Virus record (IMG/VR): IMGVR_UViG_3300043331_000481
Span: 1 to 63,543 of that record
Source: a virus
DNA: 63,543 nucleotides
Reading direction: 5' to 3' (one strand)
Position numbers and translations under genes: made by a program. Below the pieces are notes generated by a model. The model had not been told where the DNA came from. It saw only the letters and a list, made by a program, of their open reading frames with translations, and made no database searches. Shown piece by piece: positions 38,223-46,993 of this stretch. Every line of letters begins with the position of its first letter. The first letter of the stretch is position 1.

Positions 38223-39752
38223 ATGACCGAGACCATCAAGACCAACATCACCCAGGTCAGCCTGGGCATCGAGTCGACGCTCAAGACGGCTCCCGGCACG
38301 TTCTACAGCATCGAGCCGAACAGCTACGGGGACTTCGGTCCGCAGCTGTCGCACGTCGCGCGCTCGGTCATCAGCACCAGCCGCCAGCGGCTCAAGGGCA
38401 CGATCGTCGACATCGACATCCCGCTCTCGCTGTCGTTCGACTGGACCTACTCCACCATGACCCGGTTTTTCCAGGGCGTCATGTGGAGCGCCACGGTGGA
38501 CAAGGCCGGAACGGCCCCCATCACCGGGACGCAGGTCACGGTCACGTCGGTTTCGTCCACCACGACCTACAACGCAGCAAGCGGGCTCACGACGCTGGGT
38601 GTTGCTGGCCACTTGGTGCTGGCCGAGGGCTTCACCAGCCCGGCCACCAACGGCCTGAAGCTGGTCTCCTCTGGCAGCGCAACGACGGTCGTCACCAGCG
38701 GCCTGACGAACGAGACGCCGCCTGCTGGCGCAAAGCTGACCTTGGTCGGCCACCAATTCGCAGCCGATGATATCTCCGTCACGCTCTCGGGCACCTACGC
38801 GACCATCGCTAGTGCAGGCAGCGCACTGGTCACCGGACTTCCGGGTGTGGCTGCCGGCGAGTGGATCTTCGTGGGAGGGGACGCCACCGACACGTTCTTT
38901 GCGACCTGTCCCCGGTTCGGCGGGCGCGTCCGCACCATCTCGGCCAGCACCATCGTGCTCGATGACGTCGTGACCCTGGGCGGCGTGGCCTTCGTGGCCG
39001 ACGACGGTGCCGACATGACGATCCAGATCTTCACGGGCTCCAAGATCGTCAACGGCTCGACGATGCAGTCGATTCACACCGAAGTGCAGCTGGGCAGCGG
39101 GCCCACGGCAACGCAAGCCATGTACCTCTCGGGCGGCGTGGCCAACACGCTCAGCATCAGCTCGGGCGCTCAGGACAAGCTCACGGCCGACATGGCCTGG
39201 GTGTGCCTTGGCGTTTACGAGCGATCGGGCGAGGGTGGCGACGAGATCCTTTCGGTCACCCGCGTAGCTGACCCGGGCGAACAGGCGTGGAGCACCACTA
39301 CCGACCTGAAGTTCGCCAAGATCTCGATCGCCGACGACAACAGTCTCCACGACGCCTTTTTCGCCTACGACACCGACGCGACCATCAGCATCGACAACGG
39401 CGTCACGGCCGACAAGGCGCGCGGCGTGCTCGGCGGCATCGACGTCTCCACCGATGACTTCATGGTCGATGTGTCGCTGAATGCCTACTTCAAGATCGTC
39501 GGGCAGATGACCAGCATCCGCGCGAACGAGGACATCCAGTACACGGAGTTCTACGCGCAGTCGAACACCCAGAAGGGGATCCTGTTCGACGTCGCCCGCG
39601 GCACACTCAAGGGTAACCTGACACTCGAAAAAGGACAGGCCGTCAAGACGCCGCTGGAGCTGCTAGCCAACAAGAACAGGTTCGGCCACACGCTGATGTA
39701 CCAGTATTTCGCCTACATCCCGACGGCGTTTGCGGGTGCGGCACGGTCGTAA
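38223..39752 (+). CDS. Major tail tube protein
   Basis: This 509-residue protein is beta-rich and Thr/Ser/Gly-rich. ITQVSLGIESTLKTAPGTFYSIEP at the N terminus and the C-terminal block (DDFMVDVSLNAYFKIVG, YTEFYAQSNTQKGILFDVARG) fit tube proteins. At 509 residues it is larger than common tubes (about 200-300); residues about 90-230 look like an inserted Ig-like or surface domain. It lies just before the tail chaperones. GGAGAAG precedes the ATG. Confidence 0.75.
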   Translation: MTETIKTNITQVSLGIESTLKTAPGTFYSIEPNSYGDFGPQLSHVARSVISTSRQRLKGTIVDIDIPLSLSFDWTYSTMTRFFQGVMWSATVDKAGTAPITGTQVTVTSVSSTTTYNAASGLTTLGVAGHLVLAEGFTSPATNGLKLVSSGSATTVVTSGLTNETPPAGAKLTLVGHQFAADDISVTLSGTYATIASAGSALVTGLPGVAAGEWIFVGGDATDTFFATCPRFGGRVRTISASTIVLDDVVTLGGVAFVADDGADMTIQIFTGSKIVNGSTMQSIHTEVQLGSGPTATQAMYLSGGVANTLSISSGAQDKLTADMAWVCLGVYERSGEGGDEILSVTRVADPGEQAWSTTTDLKFAKISIADDNSLHDAFFAYDTDATISIDNGVTADKARGVLGGIDVSTDDFMVDVSLNAYFKIVGQMTSIRANEDIQYTEFYAQSNTQKGILFDVARGTLKGNLTLEKGQAVKTPLELLANKNRFGHTLMYQYFAYIPTAFAGAARS

Positions 39753-39759
39753 GGAACGC

Positions 39760-40230
39760 ATGAGTCTCTACAAATTCAAGGCGAGCAAGCAGAAGCGTGA
39801 GGAAGGTATCCTCGTCGAGATCGATACGTCTGGTGCAAAGCCGAAGGCGTACGTAGTCAAGGAGGTTGGCAGCAACCCAACTTTCGTGTCTGGGTACGCC
39901 AACGAAATCGTGCCTCGGTATGCCCGCGCCAACGAGAGCGCCATGCAGCCGTACCGTGAGGCGCAGACCAAGGGCGGAATGACACAGGCGGAGGACACGA
40001 TGCTTCTGAATGCATCGGTAACCGTTGCTCTGGTAGAAGGAGCCCTGCTCGGCTGGCACAACATCACGGATGAATCCGGGCAACCATTGCCATTCAGTCG
40101 TGAGGCGGCAAAGAAGTTGCTGACGGACCTTCCGCTCGTGGAAACTCAGCTCTGGCTCCAGGTCACCGACGAGCAGAACTTCCGCATTGATCTGCCGAAG
40201 GCCATCGAGACTGACGCAAAAAACTCCTAG
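39760..40230 (+). CDS. Tail assembly chaperone (short product)
   Basis: This 156-residue protein starts at ATG 39760 with AAGGA upstream. Position between tube and tape measure, size, and a slippery A AAA AAC two codons before the stop identify it as the short tail assembly chaperone. Recognisable parts are VSGYANEIVPRYARANES and VTVALVEGALLGWHNI. It would bind the tape measure during tail assembly together with the frameshifted form. Confidence 0.85.
   Translation: MSLYKFKASKQKREEGILVEIDTSGAKPKAYVVKEVGSNPTFVSGYANEIVPRYARANESAMQPYREAQTKGGMTQAEDTMLLNASVTVALVEGALLGWHNITDESGQPLPFSREAAKKLLTDLPLVETQLWLQVTDEQNFRIDLPKAIETDAKNS
40218..40224 (+). other. -1 programmed frameshift site A AAA AAC
   Basis: The heptamer fits X XXY YYZ in the frame of the chaperone gene (codons GCA AAA AAC), two codons before its TAG. 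A -1 slip leads into a 136-codon open frame with no start of its own. Confidence 0.82.
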
Positions 40231-40634
40231 CGGTCATCGAGCACGCGCGCACGCCTCGACCGACCGAAGCAACTGTCGCGAGCCAGACGGCTTTCTGCCC
40301 GCCTCCGACCAAGGAGGAGAAGGAAGCACTGAAGGCGCCAGAGCTTCTGCCTGGCCTCGGCATCTACCTTCAATCCTGGTGGGACCTCGACACTGAGCGC
40401 GCTCCCTCTGACTACCCGACGCCGATCCCTTGGTCGGCGATTCGCCGGTATGCGCTTGCTCTCGGCTACCGCGGTCGCGAGCGCGACCGCTTCATCCGCG
40501 TCATGCGACGCGTCGATGTTCTGCAACTGAACAAGCAGATCGCGAAGATCGAAGCCGACCGAGCCAAAGCCGATGCAGACCGTAAAAGAGATCAGGCACG
40601 GGCTGCGAACCGCGCTCGAAAGCGCCACGCGTGA
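40224..40634 (+). CDS. Frameshift extension of the tail assembly chaperone
   Basis: After the slip, translation continues LLAVIEHARTPRPTEA and runs 136 codons to TGA 40632-40634. This makes a 291-residue fusion with the upstream 155 codons. The extension contains IPWSAIRRYALALGYRGRER and a C-terminal charged helix (IAKIEADRAKADADRKRDQA), clearly protein-like. The frame lacks a plausible start codon, which supports frameshifting. It overlaps the next gene by 62 bases. Confidence 0.82.
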   Translation, partial: LLAVIEHARTPRPTEATVASQTAFCPPPTKEEKEALKAPELLPGLGIYLQSWWDLDTERAPSDYPTPIPWSAIRRYALALGYRGRERDRFIRVMRRVDVLQLNKQIAKIEADRAKADADRKRDQARAANRARKRHA

Positions 40635-40998
40635 GGCCAACGAGCGCACCAAAAAGGCCGTGCGCGCTGGCATCAAGCACCTGATCGAGGTGACGCCGGT
40701 CGACACGACCAAGGCCGTCTCCAACTGGGTCGTTGGCCTGGGTGAGCCGCGCAAGGCTGAACTCGGACCACGCGGCGAGACGCGCGAGCAGTCGGGGGCC
40801 GCGACGTACGCGGAAGCCGACCGCGTCCTCCGCACCAAGAAGGCAGGCCAGACGGTCTACCTCACCAACAACGCGCCCTACATCGGCCGCCTGAACGCCG
40901 GCTCGTCCCAGCAGGCCCCCGCCGGCTTCATCGAAGGCGCCGGCCTCATCATGCGCGAAGTACTCAAGCAGCCGTCTGGCTGGAGCAAACGTGGCTGA
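40573..40998 (+). CDS. Minor tail / HK97 gp10-like protein
   Basis: This 141-residue protein starts MQTVKEIRHGLRTALESATR. VRAGIKHLIEVTPVDTTKAVSNW and LTNNAPYIGRLNAGSSQQAP match the HK97 gp10-like (neck/tail completion) family: 'tPvdTg..r.nW', 'N..pYa..le.G.S.qaP'. Such proteins usually precede the tube; here it follows the chaperones. Confidence 0.8.
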   Translation: MQTVKEIRHGLRTALESATREANERTKKAVRAGIKHLIEVTPVDTTKAVSNWVVGLGEPRKAELGPRGETREQSGAATYAEADRVLRTKKAGQTVYLTNNAPYIGRLNAGSSQQAPAGFIEGAGLIMREVLKQPSGWSKRG

Positions 40999-43900
40999 TC
41001 AGCAAGAGCTGCTATTCGTCGTCCGTGACCGCGTCGAGTCGACGATCGTCACGAAGCTCGACCAGATCGCCAACGCCGCCGGAAAGACCGGTGCCGCCGA
41101 GGCGCGGCTTGCGACCGCACAGATCAAGGCTGCAAGCGCTGCCGGTGCCGCCGCCGAGCGCTATGCGGCGTCCCAGGCAAAGGTCACCAGCTCGACCAAC
41201 GCCGCTACTGCGTCGAATCTGCGCCTGGTCCAGGTTGAGCAGAAAACTGCTCAGGCTTACCTGGCTACTGCCTCGGCGCAGGATCGAGCTGCCAAGTCTG
41301 CGCTCAGTTTGGCACAGGCGCGCGAGCGAGCGTCCAGGTCGGCCGCCAATTCCAACCGCCAGGCAAGCGGCGTCGGCGAGGCCGTTGTTGGTTCAGCATT
41401 GGGCTTCAACGTGGGCAGCGCTGCATCTATTGCGGCAGCCGGTACCACGGCACTACTCGGCGCTGGTGCGGCCGTCATCAAGCTCACCGACGACTACAAT
41501 GGCCTGAACAACATCCTGAAGAACGTGACCGGCAGCGTGACCGGGAACGGGATTCTGCTCAGCAAGCTGGCCGCCATCGCGAACGCCACTTCGATCCCAA
41601 TCGGCGCCATCACCGAGGGCTTCGCGCGGTTCGATCGCACACTGAAGCCGCTCGGCAAGACGCAGCAGGAGAGCCTCGGGTTCACAGAGACCCTGAGCCG
41701 GATGCTCTTCACATATGGCAAGACCGGCGGGGAAGCGGCTTCGGTTACGCTGCAGCTCTCCCAGGCCATGGGCAAAGGCAAGCTCGACGGCGATGAGTTC
41801 CGGAGCGTGATGGAGAACCTGCCCGAGCTCGGGACGGCCATTGCGAAGGAGATGGGTGTCGCCCGTGGCGAATTGGCCAGGCTTGCGCCGCAGGGCAAGA
41901 TCACCGGCGACGTCATCTACAACGCGATGCAGCGCGCCAAGGAGTCGATCGGCGAACTCCCGGAGCCAATCATCCGCTTGGACGCAGCATTCACGAAGGT
42001 CCAGAACAACGTCACCCTGCTCCTAGGGTCGTTCGAAGAAGGCAACGGCATCGTTGCAAAGTTCGCCAAGTCGATCAGCAACCTGGGCGACAACCTGGGA
42101 TATCTGGCAGAGCAGGAAAACAAGGCGAACTTCCTCGGGAAAGGCCTGAATTCGTTCGACAAGCTCAAGGCGCAGTTCGGGCTCACCGATGAGCAGATCG
42201 ACCGCACTCGCGGCCTGCGCGAACAGCTGAATCTCCTGGCGTCGACCTGGAACGAGTTCGATGTCAGCAAGGGCACCGCAGTTTCCGCTGACAAGCTGCT
42301 CGGTATGTATGAGGACGTCAATGCACAGGTCGAAAGGCTGAAGGCAAACGAGGTCGACGTCGCCAAGCAGCGTGACGCGGCCATCACGCAGCGCAATGGC
42401 CTACGCGCCATGATTGCCACTCAGACCGCTGCTGCCGACCGGGACATCGAACTCGCCGGCATGAGCCCGCGTGAACGCGCGAGGGCGGACTACCGCTCTA
42501 AGGTCGACGCAAAGCTCAAGGAGTCCGGTGGCAGTCTGGATAGCCTCACGATCGACCAGTTGGCGAAGATAGACGAAGCTGCCGATCGGCTGTTCGACAG
42601 TCAGCACAAGGGCGAACAGGGCGTCGACCGGGCTGCCGAACTGGCCAAGGTGAACGGTCAGCTGGATATGCAGCTGGCGCGCCTTTCGCTGCTCGGAGGC
42701 GAGCGTGAGAAACAGGCCAGGATGGATGCCATCGAGACGTCTCTTATTGGCAAAAAGATCCAGCTCACGACGGAGGAACGTGACGCCATCAAGTTCAAGG
42801 TCGACGCTCTCCACGATGCCAGCGAACTGCAGAACGCTGTCAACACCATCTTCATCGAGTCGACAGCGGCAACCGACGCGAACAGTCTGGCGCTCAAAGC
42901 CAACAAACAGCTACTCGAAGACGGCAAGATCTCGCAGGGCGAATACAACAAGAACATCCGCATCGCCGCGTTGGAGCTCGAAAAGGCCCAGTCGCCGCTT
43001 TGGGACCGCAACAAGGCCATCGAGAACGAGACGAAGCTCCTCCAGTTCAATGCTCGCGAGCGCGCCATCGCCAATGAGCTACTGGCCATCGAGAACGAGT
43101 TGACGGCGAAGGGGCTTCCGTTCACGCGCGCGCACGCAGAGGCCTACCGCGCCCAATACGAGCAACTCCGTCAACTCCGCGAGCAGCGTGCCGCCGAGGA
43201 CGCCATGATCGGCAGCATCACGGACAAGCAGCGAGAGCTGAATCTCCAGACGTACACCTACTGGAAGCTCCGCCAGAGCTTGGTCGACCTCGGCCAGGAC
43301 GCGACGACCCGCATGGGCATCGCGAACGACAACGGGGTCGATATCTCTGGCACCGGCACAGACTTCGCGGCTCAGATTGAGGCGCGCGAGCAGGTGATGG
43401 TTCGCATCCAGGAGCTTCGGCAGCTCGAGATCATCAACGAGCAGGAAGCCAGCACAGCGAAAATTCGCATCTGGCAAGCTGAGCAACAGTCCAAGCTCGA
43501 CCTCGCCAGCACCTTTTTCTCGAACTTCGTCGGCCTCCAGCGCTCGGAGAACAAGGAAGTCGCCGCTATCGGCAAGGCAGCGGCCATCGCCAACGCGACC
43601 ATCACGACCTACCAGGCCGCGAACGCCGCCTACGCCGCCATGGCGGGCATCCCCGTCGTCGGCCCTGCCCTCGGTGCGGCTGCTGCTGCGGGTGCCATCG
43701 CATCGGGCATCGTCAACATCCAGGCCATCGCCGCGGCGCCCACGGGGTTCCGGGCGGGCGGCTACACCGGCAACATGCCGGCGAACGACGTGGCGGGCGT
43801 GGTCCACGGTCGGGAGTACGTCATCGACGCCGCCAGCACGGCGCGCATCGGCCGGCAGAACCTCGACGCCCTGCGCTCGGGGAGCGCTGCGGTCGCGCCT

Positions 43901-44074
43901 TCTGGTGTCTCGGGTGGTGGCGGTCCAACCATCGTCAACAACGTGGCTGTCTTCGGCACCGAGGAAGCGGCCATGGCGTGGCTCCAGGGCAAAGAGGGCG
44001 AGAAGACCATCGTCAACGCCGCGACCAAGAACGCCCGCACCATCGGACGAGCCATCCGGGCCTCCGGCGGGTGA
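40991..44074 (+). CDS. Tape measure protein
   Basis: This 1027-residue protein sets tail length. It has an alanine-rich helical N terminus, then a tape-measure domain near residues 165-340 (YNGLNNILKNVTGSVTGNG, SIPIGAITEGFARFDRTL, GKGKLDGDEFRSVMENLPEL, TGDVIYNAMQ). Long coiled coils, a hydrophobic stretch near 855-920 (GKAAAIANATITTYQAANAA, AMAGIPVVGPALGAAAAAG) and a glycine-rich end with GGYTGNMPANDVAGVVHGREYV follow. A helix-only tail of this length would be roughly 150 nm by the usual 1.5 angstrom per residue rule. Confidence 0.93.
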   Translation: MADQQELLFVVRDRVESTIVTKLDQIANAAGKTGAAEARLATAQIKAASAAGAAAERYAASQAKVTSSTNAATASNLRLVQVEQKTAQAYLATASAQDRAAKSALSLAQARERASRSAANSNRQASGVGEAVVGSALGFNVGSAASIAAAGTTALLGAGAAVIKLTDDYNGLNNILKNVTGSVTGNGILLSKLAAIANATSIPIGAITEGFARFDRTLKPLGKTQQESLGFTETLSRMLFTYGKTGGEAASVTLQLSQAMGKGKLDGDEFRSVMENLPELGTAIAKEMGVARGELARLAPQGKITGDVIYNAMQRAKESIGELPEPIIRLDAAFTKVQNNVTLLLGSFEEGNGIVAKFAKSISNLGDNLGYLAEQENKANFLGKGLNSFDKLKAQFGLTDEQIDRTRGLREQLNLLASTWNEFDVSKGTAVSADKLLGMYEDVNAQVERLKANEVDVAKQRDAAITQRNGLRAMIATQTAAADRDIELAGMSPRERARADYRSKVDAKLKESGGSLDSLTIDQLAKIDEAADRLFDSQHKGEQGVDRAAELAKVNGQLDMQLARLSLLGGEREKQARMDAIETSLIGKKIQLTTEERDAIKFKVDALHDASELQNAVNTIFIESTAATDANSLALKANKQLLEDGKISQGEYNKNIRIAALELEKAQSPLWDRNKAIENETKLLQFNARERAIANELLAIENELTAKGLPFTRAHAEAYRAQYEQLRQLREQRAAEDAMIGSITDKQRELNLQTYTYWKLRQSLVDLGQDATTRMGIANDNGVDISGTGTDFAAQIEAREQVMVRIQELRQLEIINEQEASTAKIRIWQAEQQSKLDLASTFFSNFVGLQRSENKEVAAIGKAAAIANATITTYQAANAAYAAMAGIPVVGPALGAAAAAGAIASGIVNIQAIAAAPTGFRAGGYTGNMPANDVAGVVHGREYVIDAASTARIGRQNLDALRSGSAAVAPSGVSGGGGPTIVNNVAVFGTEEAAMAWLQGKEGEKTIVNAATKNARTIGRAIRASGG

Positions 44075-44077
44075 TTC

Positions 44078-46990
44078 ATGCCCCGAAAGCTGCTCTCCCA
44101 CCCCTACGAGAAGGGGGCCTCCGAGACGTGGGCGTGGAGGACCGACGTCCTCACCTCGGTCACGGGCGACGAGCAGCGCGTCGCGATCCTTGAGTACCCG
44201 GACGAGACGCTCGCGCTGACCATCGGCTACGGCGACGACGGGCAGCAGATCTTCGACGGCGAGCCCGAGATCTCCGGGCAGGAGGCCATCGTCCGGAGCT
44301 TGGACGACCTCATCGCCTGCCGGGGCGAGGTGGAAATCCCGCTCTGGCACCTGTCGGACCGCCTCGCGAGCGCCAGCTGGACCACCGGGACGCAGATCGC
44401 CAACCTGGCCCTGCCGAGCGCGACGGACACGCCGTTCTTCGTCGCCATCGGCGAGGACGTGCTGGTCGAGACCGGGACCATCTGGCGCCGTGCCGAGGTG
44501 ACCGCCTACAGCCAGGCTGCGGGCACGCTCACCGTCGACTTCGGAGCCAACACGGGCGCGGCAGCTGCCGACCTGACGCAGCTGGCCCCGCTCCGCACGG
44601 GGCTCATCCCAGACCTGTCGGCCATCCAGTTCGCTCGAGCGGCGCACGTAGCCGAGGCGAGCTTCAAGGTCCTCCTGGACCGGACGCAGGGGCGCTCGAG
44701 CCTCACGGGCGGGCTGACGCTCAGCACCGACACCCCGAACTCCTGGCCGGTCATCGAGCCTCGCGGCATCGCGAATGGCCTGGAACTCCGGGTCGACCAC
44801 GGCCTGCAGACCATCACGAGCCCGAGCGGGTTCCCGTACTACGTCACCCACTGGACGGAGGCGAAGCTCAAGGGCTCGACGGCGGACACCTTCCGCCGCT
44901 ACCAGGGCAACCGCTTTCGGTACTGGCGCACGTTCCTGGCCACGCTGAGGGGCTCGCAGGGCGGTTTCTGGTTCCCGACGCGGCGCGGGGAATACCGGGT
45001 CCTGTCAGCCGACGAGGGCCTGGAAACGGTCACCGTCGAGGGGCGCGCGTTCTTCGACCTCTGGAGCGAGACCAACCTCAAGGCCGTCTGCCTCGACTCG
45101 ACGGAAGGCGACCTGGCCGTCCGGCAGGTGACCTCCTGCGAGCTTTCCGGGGACGACTCGGTCCTCGGCATCTCCGGCGGATGGGGCTTCGCTGACCCGG
45201 TCCTGCAGCTGTCCTTGGCCCTGCCCTGCCGCATCGACGGGGACTCGGTCACCTGGACCTACGACACCGGCGCATCCATCGAATTCGGGGTCGTCAGCGT
45301 CCCCTACGAGTATCCGGTCGTCGACGACCCCATCGACTGGGGCGGGCTTCTGGCGCAGATCGACGCCTCCTCGGCCTTCGCAGAGTTCGACGGCGAGGCC
45401 CGCTACGACACGGTGCCCATCGTCGGGGAACTGGGCGGCGAGGTCACGCGCATCCACTCGGACGCCGGACCCGAGCAGGCGCCCGTCAACTACCTCCGGG
45501 CCATGTCCTTCGAGGACGTGCCCTTCGACCCGACGCTCGGCGGCACGCTCGACGTGTGGCTCTGGGCCGACACGCTGCTCACGCAGTTTCGGTTCGGGAC
45601 CGTACCTGCTGACCTGCAATTCGAGGGCGAAGGCGAGGTCCCGCGGGTCTACATCCTGCCCGGCGGCGACCCGACACCGAGCAAGCTCCTGGGCGAGGCG
45701 CGCTACGTCAAAACCTGGGAGGACGGCGGTGACCCGGCGACGCCGCTGGGGCCGAGCCGCGCGACGGCGCCGGAGCGGGCCGAGGACGGCTACCGGCTCC
45801 GCTTTGCGGACACGAGCTACTTCGCACCGTACTGGACACCGCCAGCGGTCGGCATGAACGACCGGAGCGGCTCGGAAAACCACCTCACGACGTCGATTGA
45901 CGCGGGCGCGTACCGAGACTCCGCGTCCGAGCGCTACCGAGTCTCATCGGGGCTGGAGAACTACGACCTGACCACGGTCCCCACGACCGGGCCGAAGCTG
46001 TTTGCCATGGTCGGGCTCTACGAGAGCGACCCGGGCCTGCCAGAAGACGGCCTCATTTCGCTCGGCGGAGCAGGTCCCGACTACGCGATCTACCTGAACG
46101 ACGACGGCGAGTTCGTCCTCAACCGCGATCTCGAAAACTCTCCGGAAGGTCCACCGGTTGGCAGCCTGACGGTCGGCGACTGGTTTCTGCTGCTCGCCGT
46201 TTTCGACGGCGCAGCCAGCTCGATCCACGTCATCAAGAACGATGAGACCACGTGGGCGAGCGGCACCGTGGACGATGGGGCAACGACGCACTCCGCCATC
46301 GACTCGATGTTCTCGGGCTGGGCCAAGATCAACGCCTACCTGATTTCCGAGGTCCCCGATGACATCCCGTCCTACCGGGAGGGCCTCGCGCGTCACTACG
46401 GGTTCCAGTCGCTCGTCTCTCAAACCGGCATGTCGGCGGAGACGTCCGACGCGGACGGCTGGGCGGTGCTGCACGACGGCACCACGGACTACGTCCTCTC
46501 GGTCGTCCTCGACATTCAGGAGCCTGGCCCAGCGACCATCACGCTCTTCGAGGCCCTGAACGACGCCGAAAACGGCGGGATGCGCTGGGAGTGGACCAAG
46601 GCGACGGACGAGCTGACCGTGACCTTCATCGGCACAGCTGGGACGTTTGCCGAGACGTTCGACCTGTCGACGCCGCTGCTCGATTCGCCGCGTCCCGTCA
46701 TTGAGCTGGTGTTCGACGAGTCAGATCCGAGCGCCACGCTTTACGTCAACGGGGCATCACAAGGCTCGTTCTTCCCGAGCGGCTTCACGTTCTCCACTGT
46801 GCAGCAAAACAGCCTGCGCTTTGGCGAGGATCGCGGATGGGTGTTCTGCGAGCTGCAGCTCCGCGAGGGCTCAACGCTCCAATACGAGAGCCTGTCCTGG
46901 AAGTGGCAGGCGTACGGAGCCCTCCTGTTCGACGGTGACGAGGAGTTCCTTGTCTCGACAGACGACAGCTCGCTCATCGTTGGTTGGTAG
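44078..46990 (+). CDS. Large tail hub / distal protein with lectin-like C terminus
   Basis: This 970-residue protein starts MPRKLLSHPYEKGASETWAW. The first 330 residues (LTSVTGDEQRVAILEYPDET, LASASWTTGTQIANLAL, EYRVLSADEGLETVTVEGR) resemble distal-tail or hub proteins just after a tape measure. Residues about 590-760 and 770-960 look like two concanavalin/LamG-like beta-sandwich modules (LFAMVGLYESDPG, DYAIYLNDDGEFVLNRDL; TTDYVLSVVLDIQEPG, ASQGSFFPSGFTFS). These may bind surface sugars. Confidence 0.75.
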   Translation: MPRKLLSHPYEKGASETWAWRTDVLTSVTGDEQRVAILEYPDETLALTIGYGDDGQQIFDGEPEISGQEAIVRSLDDLIACRGEVEIPLWHLSDRLASASWTTGTQIANLALPSATDTPFFVAIGEDVLVETGTIWRRAEVTAYSQAAGTLTVDFGANTGAAAADLTQLAPLRTGLIPDLSAIQFARAAHVAEASFKVLLDRTQGRSSLTGGLTLSTDTPNSWPVIEPRGIANGLELRVDHGLQTITSPSGFPYYVTHWTEAKLKGSTADTFRRYQGNRFRYWRTFLATLRGSQGGFWFPTRRGEYRVLSADEGLETVTVEGRAFFDLWSETNLKAVCLDSTEGDLAVRQVTSCELSGDDSVLGISGGWGFADPVLQLSLALPCRIDGDSVTWTYDTGASIEFGVVSVPYEYPVVDDPIDWGGLLAQIDASSAFAEFDGEARYDTVPIVGELGGEVTRIHSDAGPEQAPVNYLRAMSFEDVPFDPTLGGTLDVWLWADTLLTQFRFGTVPADLQFEGEGEVPRVYILPGGDPTPSKLLGEARYVKTWEDGGDPATPLGPSRATAPERAEDGYRLRFADTSYFAPYWTPPAVGMNDRSGSENHLTTSIDAGAYRDSASERYRVSSGLENYDLTTVPTTGPKLFAMVGLYESDPGLPEDGLISLGGAGPDYAIYLNDDGEFVLNRDLENSPEGPPVGSLTVGDWFLLLAVFDGAASSIHVIKNDETTWASGTVDDGATTHSAIDSMFSGWAKINAYLISEVPDDIPSYREGLARHYGFQSLVSQTGMSAETSDADGWAVLHDGTTDYVLSVVLDIQEPGPATITLFEALNDAENGGMRWEWTKATDELTVTFIGTAGTFAETFDLSTPLLDSPRPVIELVFDESDPSATLYVNGASQGSFFPSGFTFSTVQQNSLRFGEDRGWVFCELQLREGSTLQYESLSWKWQAYGALLFDGDEEFLVSTDDSSLIVGW

Positions 46991-46993
46991 TCA

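Noticed and set aside
43079-44851. 590-codon minus-strand open frame over the tape measure end
   Set aside because: It is antisense to tape measure and hub genes and Arg/Asp/Gly-rich in the manner of shadow frames.
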